Assembly (NCBI GenBank): GCA_946403615.1
Contig: CAMJAO010000078.1
Coordinates: 1 to 8,472, forward strand
DNA: 8,472 nt
Direction: 5' to 3'
From: an uncultured Prevotellaceae bacterium
GTDB taxonomy: Bacteria; Bacteroidota; Bacteroidia; Bacteroidales; Bacteroidaceae
Below are positions 5,055 to 8,472 of the stretch, piece after piece (positions within the stretch are counted from its first letter, which is position 1; the number at the start of each line of letters is the position of its first letter). The notes beneath the pieces were generated by a model. It was not told where the DNA came from, made no database searches, and was given only the letters and a program-made list of their open reading frames with translations. The position numbers and the translations under genes are program-made.

Positions 5055-6203
5055 ATGAAACTATTCGACGTATATCCATTATTTGACATCAATATTGTCA
5101 AGGGTAAAGGATGCAAAGTGTGGGATGAGCAGGGACAAGAATACCTGGACCTGTATGGCGGCCATGCCGTCATCTCCATTGGCCATTCCCACCCCCATTA
5201 TATCGAGCGGGTGTCTGAACAGTTGAACCGCCTCGGATTTTACAGCAATTCCGTCATCAACCGTTTGCAGGTGGAATTGGCAGAACGTCTGGGCCGTATC
5301 AGCGGTTATGACGACTATCAACTGTTTCTTATCAACTCGGGGGCCGAGGCCAACGAGAATGCGCTGAAACTGGCGTCGTTCACCAACGGCCGCACACGTG
5401 TTTTGTCTGCGCAGAAAGCGTTTCACGGGCGCACATCGTTGGCCGTAGAGGTGACGAACAATCCGAAAATCATCGCCCCGATCAATGCCAACGGCCATGT
5501 CACTTACCTGCCGTTAAACGACCTTGCTGCCTGGGAGGCAGAATTGGCGAAAGGCGATGTGTGCGCCGTCATCTTGGAATGTATTCAGGGTGTAGGCGGC
5601 ATTCAACTCGCCACAGCCGAGTTTGCCCAGGGATTGTCGGCAGCCTGCCGCAAATATGGCACGCTGCTCATCTGCGACGAGATACAATGCGGCTACGGAC
5701 GTTCGGGCAAGTTCTTCGCCCATCAGTGGCTGGATATCCGTCCTGACATCATCACCGTGGCTAAAGGCATCGCCAACGGTTTCCCGATGGGCGCGGTGCT
5801 TATCTCACCTGAGTTGAAACCCGTCTATGGGCAGTTGGGCACGACGTTTGGCGGCAACCATCTGGCATGCGCCGCAGCACTGGCCGTGCTCGATGTGTTC
5901 GAGGAAGAACATCTCGTGGAGAATGCCAATGAGGTCGGCACATACCTGATGGAAAGGCTGGAAGAATTACGCCGCAGCAATGCTGGGGCACATATCAAAG
6001 ACATCCGCGGTCGCGGTCTGATGATCGGCATCGACCTGGATGTGCCACATAAAGATGTGCGTGTGCCGCTTATCAAACATGAGCATTGCTTCACGGGTTG
6101 TGCGGGCACCAACATTCTGCGTCTGTTGCCGCCCTTGTGCTTGACTAAGGCCGATGCAGACGAATTTATCAACCGATTGAACAACGTATTATCCACATTA
6201 TGA
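5055..6203 (+). CDS. argD: Acetylornithine/succinylornithine aminotransferase ArgD
   Basis: PLP-dependent class III aminotransferase that converts N-acylglutamate semialdehyde to N-acylornithine with glutamate as amino donor. In 382 residues it shows the cofactor phosphate motif SGAEANE (95-101), FHGR (123-126), the pyridine-nitrogen aspartate Asp208 in CDEIQ, the Schiff-base lysine Lys237 in VAKGIANGFPMGA, and TFGGNHLACAA. Length is about usual for the family. It is separated from argC by 174 bp holding repeats and hairpins but no clear promoter, and it overlaps proC by 4 bp (ATGA). In Bacteroides the substrate is probably the N-succinyl form; this is pathway inference and not visible in the protein. 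Confidence 0.94.
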   Translation: MKLFDVYPLFDINIVKGKGCKVWDEQGQEYLDLYGGHAVISIGHSHPHYIERVSEQLNRLGFYSNSVINRLQVELAERLGRISGYDDYQLFLINSGAEANENALKLASFTNGRTRVLSAQKAFHGRTSLAVEVTNNPKIIAPINANGHVTYLPLNDLAAWEAELAKGDVCAVILECIQGVGGIQLATAEFAQGLSAACRKYGTLLICDEIQCGYGRSGKFFAHQWLDIRPDIITVAKGIANGFPMGAVLISPELKPVYGQLGTTFGGNHLACAAALAVLDVFEEEHLVENANEVGTYLMERLEELRRSNAGAHIKDIRGRGLMIGIDLDVPHKDVRVPLIKHEHCFTGCAGTNILRLLPPLCLTKADADEFINRLNNVLSTL

Positions 6204-7039
6204 AAATAACAGTTATCGGCGCGGGAGCCATGGGCGGCGCCACCGTAGAAGGCCTGATTCAAAGCCAGACATTCAAACCCGAAGACATCACGGTGTCAGA
6301 CCCTTCGGAAGAAGTTATCAGCAAGTTTGCGAATATGGGCGTGAACACCACGACCGTCAACAGCGAAGGCATAGCCACAGCCGACATCGTGTGCGTGGTG
6401 GTCAAACCGTGGCTGGTGGAAGAGGTTATCAAGGGAATAGCCCCCTCACTCGACCAAAACCGTCACAAACTCATCGTCATAGCCGCCGGCATCTCGTCCG
6501 ACCAGATTAAAGGGTGGTTAAAAGACTACGCCTGCCCTCCCCTCTTCCTCATCATCCCCAATATCGCCATCGCGCAACTTGAATCGATGACATTCATTGT
6601 GCCTGTGGGGGCATCAGCCGAAGACACCCGATTGATACGCGGCATTTTCGACCGCATGGGCAAGACGCAAATCACCGACGAGCAGCATCTGCCCGCCGGC
6701 ACTACCTTGGCATCGAGCGGCATCGCCTATGCCATGCGTTATATCCGTGCCGCCGCCGAGGGAGGCGTAGAACTGGGATTCAAGGCTACCGATGCCAACC
6801 GCATCGTGATGCAGACCATCAAAGGTGCATTGACACTGCTTGAGACGACCGGACTGCATCCCGAGGCAGCCATCGACCTGGTGACGACCCCGAGCGGTGT
6901 TACCATCCGCGGTCTGAACGAGATGGAGCACGCAGGTTTCACTTCGGCCGTTATCAGAGGTCTGAAGGCGGAATTGAACTGGAAAGAAATGGAATATAAG
7001 AAATTTATCAGTTTATGGATGAAGCACTTAAACAAATAG
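6200..7039 (+). CDS. proC: Pyrroline-5-carboxylate reductase ProC
   Basis: Reduces 1-pyrroline-5-carboxylate to proline with NAD(P)H in the cytoplasm. The 279-residue protein opens with a Rossmann motif, VIGAGAMGGA, and carries VVVKPW at the end of the nucleotide-binding part. The C-terminal P5CR signature appears as TTPSGVTIRGLNEMEHAGF, where TSPGGTTIAGL is more usual. The segment PNIAIAQLESMT replaces the common PNTPALVGEGMT, so the enzyme is somewhat divergent but complete. Its ATG overlaps the argD stop (ATGA), and its last 25 bp overlap the XRE-cupin gene, suggesting translational coupling. It links proline and ornithine/arginine metabolism within one transcript. Confidence 0.93.
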   Translation: MKITVIGAGAMGGATVEGLIQSQTFKPEDITVSDPSEEVISKFANMGVNTTTVNSEGIATADIVCVVVKPWLVEEVIKGIAPSLDQNRHKLIVIAAGISSDQIKGWLKDYACPPLFLIIPNIAIAQLESMTFIVPVGASAEDTRLIRGIFDRMGKTQITDEQHLPAGTTLASSGIAYAMRYIRAAAEGGVELGFKATDANRIVMQTIKGALTLLETTGLHPEAAIDLVTTPSGVTIRGLNEMEHAGFTSAVIRGLKAELNWKEMEYKKFISLWMKHLNK

Positions 7040-7572
7040 GAGAACGTTTGCGCGGACTGCGCGATGTGCTTGATATTCCCGCGGAGGAGATGGCCGAAAC
7101 CTGCGGTCTCTCACCAGAGAAATACGAGCAGATAGAAAGAGGAGAAGTGGACATCACCATCTCCAACTTAGTGAAGATTTCCAAGAAATACGGGGTATCG
7201 GTCGATGCGTTGATGTTTGCCGAAGAGCCGCATATGCACTCATATTTCGTGGTGAGGCGCGGCCAGGGCAAGAGCGTGGAGCGCACCAAAGCCTACAAAT
7301 ACCAAAGTCTGACCAGCGGGTTCGTTGGCAGAAAAGCCGATGTGTATATCGTAACCGTGGAGCCTAAACCCGACGCTCACAGCATCTACAAAAACACCCA
7401 TCCCGGTCAGGAGTTCAACCTCATTTTAGAGGGAGCCATGGAACTGTACCTCAACGGCAAGACATTGGTATTAGAAGAGGGCGACTCCATTTATTTTGAT
7501 TCGACCAAACCACACGGCATGCGTGCCATCGGTGACCGCCCCGTAAGAATTTTAGCCTTTATTGTAGAATGA
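7015..7572 (+). CDS. XRE-family HTH regulator with C-terminal cupin
   Basis: A 185-residue two-domain regulator. Residues 8-66 form an XRE-type helix-turn-helix (GERLRGLRDVLDIPAEEMAE, then a recognition region near 32-43, SPEKYEQIERGE). Residues 105-184 form a small cupin barrel with NTHPGQEFNLILEG (His129, Glu133) and GDSIYFDSTKPHG (His167); the usual first HxH pair is reduced to one His, so metal binding may differ from the norm. Cupin domains of such regulators usually sense a small molecule. The ATG at 7015 overlaps proC by 25 bp; the next ATG (7090) would remove the first HTH helices, so the early start is preferred. Its stop overlaps the acyl-CoA synthetase start (ATGA), which suggests it regulates or senses the product of that enzyme. 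The ligand is unknown. Confidence 0.88.
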   Translation: MDEALKQIGERLRGLRDVLDIPAEEMAETCGLSPEKYEQIERGEVDITISNLVKISKKYGVSVDALMFAEEPHMHSYFVVRRGQGKSVERTKAYKYQSLTSGFVGRKADVYIVTVEPKPDAHSIYKNTHPGQEFNLILEGAMELYLNGKTLVLEEGDSIYFDSTKPHGMRAIGDRPVRILAFIVE

Positions 7573-8472
7573 TTGAGAGATTTTTAAGACAGACATCCTT
7601 CACGTCGGTGGAGGATTACAACCAGAACCTGTCATTTATCATCCCAGAGCATTTCAATTTCGCCTATGACGTGATGGACGAGTGGGCAAAAGAGAAACCC
7701 GAGGGGCTGGCATTGCTTTGGACAAACGACCAGGGCAAGGAGATACGCACCACCTTCGCCGAACTGAAGAAACAGACCGACCAGGCGGCAAGTTATTTGC
7801 AATCATTGGGCATCGGGGCCGGCGACCCGGTCATGCTGATATTGAAACGCCGTTACGAGTGGTGGATCACCGTACTGGCCCTTCATAAATTGGCTGCTGT
7901 GACCATCCCCGCCACGCACATGCTGACAAAGCACGACCTGGTATATCGCAACACACGCGCATCAGTGAAAGCCATCATCTGCGCTGATGACGATTATATC
8001 ACCGGCCAGATAGCATTGTCACTGCCCGAAAGCCCCACGGTAGAGGCCGTGGTGGTCGTGGGAGACGATGACCAAAGCGTTCAGAACCATCAGAACGGCA
8101 TCTGGCATGACTGGCAAAAAGAATGGCTGCAGGCACCACCTTTCGTCCGCCCCGAGAAAAAGAATGACAACGACGACACGATGATGATGTACTTCACTTC
8201 GGGTACGAGCGGCGAGCCGAAGATGGTGGCACACGATTTCCTCTATGCGCTGGGCCATCTCACCACTGGTGTGTTCTGGCACAACCTGCATGAAGGTTCG
8301 CTCCACCTGACCGTGGCCGACACGGGTTGGGGCAAGGCCGCCTGGGGCAAGTTGTACGGCCAATGGTTTGCCGGCGCCACGATATTCGTGTTCGACCACG
8401 AGAAATTCAACGCCGATACGCTTTTACGCCAGATAGAGAAATACCACGTCACATCATTCTGCGCACCGCCCA
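7569..8472 (+). CDS. AMP-forming acyl-CoA synthetase, N-terminal part (runs off the window)
   Basis: An open frame of 301 codons without a stop, cut by the right edge. It belongs to the adenylate-forming superfamily, which activates a carboxylic acid as acyl-AMP and transfers it to CoA. The phosphate-binding motif YFTSGTSGEPK is at residues 208-218. DTGWGKAAWGKLYGQWFAGA at 251-270 resembles the corresponding segment of medium-chain (ACSM-like) synthetases. The later motifs and the C-terminal catalytic lysine lie outside the window. The ATG overlaps the stop of the XRE-cupin gene by 4 bp, so the two are co-translated. The substrate acid cannot be told from this half; medium-chain, branched or aromatic acids are all possible. 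No frameshift was seen in the visible part. Confidence 0.88.
   Translation, partial: MIERFLRQTSFTSVEDYNQNLSFIIPEHFNFAYDVMDEWAKEKPEGLALLWTNDQGKEIRTTFAELKKQTDQAASYLQSLGIGAGDPVMLILKRRYEWWITVLALHKLAAVTIPATHMLTKHDLVYRNTRASVKAIICADDDYITGQIALSLPESPTVEAVVVVGDDDQSVQNHQNGIWHDWQKEWLQAPPFVRPEKKNDNDDTMMMYFTSGTSGEPKMVAHDFLYALGHLTTGVFWHNLHEGSLHLTVADTGWGKAAWGKLYGQWFAGATIFVFDHEKFNADTLLRQIEKYHVTSFCAPP

Overview
The window looks like part of a Bacteroidales chromosome, most likely Prevotella or a close relative. Three promoters read as the Bacteroidetes type (TAnnTTTG at -7; a TTTG at -33, 20 bp upstream, in two of the three). Start codons are preceded by A/T-rich leaders rather than Shine-Dalgarno sequences. 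The proteins (short ArgR, this ArgG type, single-domain PspC) fit that group. This assignment is inference from the sequence alone.

Layout. Positions 1-330 are non-coding. They carry a promoter firing leftwards out of the window, a 16-bp palindrome beside it, and a rightward promoter for a Bax inhibitor-1 family membrane protein (331-1041). A strong hairpin terminator follows at about 1107-1136. Next come three ARG-box-like palindromes and the promoter of a long, same-strand arginine/proline gene run: argR, a GNAT acyltransferase, argG, a small PspC-domain membrane protein, argC, a 174-bp structured gap, argD, proC, an XRE-cupin regulator, and the first 301 codons of an AMP-forming acyl-CoA synthetase that runs off the right edge.

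How the genes work together. ArgC and ArgD carry out two successive steps (N-acylglutamyl phosphate to semialdehyde to N-acylornithine). ArgG acts late (citrulline plus aspartate to argininosuccinate). ProC makes proline from P5C, which shares glutamate and ornithine as neighbours. ArgR probably senses arginine and represses its own operon through the boxes that surround the promoter. The GNAT is the best candidate in the window for the first step, N-acylation of glutamate. In Bacteroides the acyl group in this pathway is known to be succinyl rather than acetyl. argB, argF-type transcarbamylase, argH and argJ/argE are not in the window.

From argD onward the genes are packed tightly (4-bp ATGA overlap, 25-bp overlap, 4-bp ATGA overlap), which suggests translational coupling that extends to the XRE-cupin regulator and acyl-CoA synthetase. 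The points most worth a second look are the ARG-box cluster, the GNAT with its cysteine-rich segment, and a possible multi-hairpin RNA element between argC and argD.
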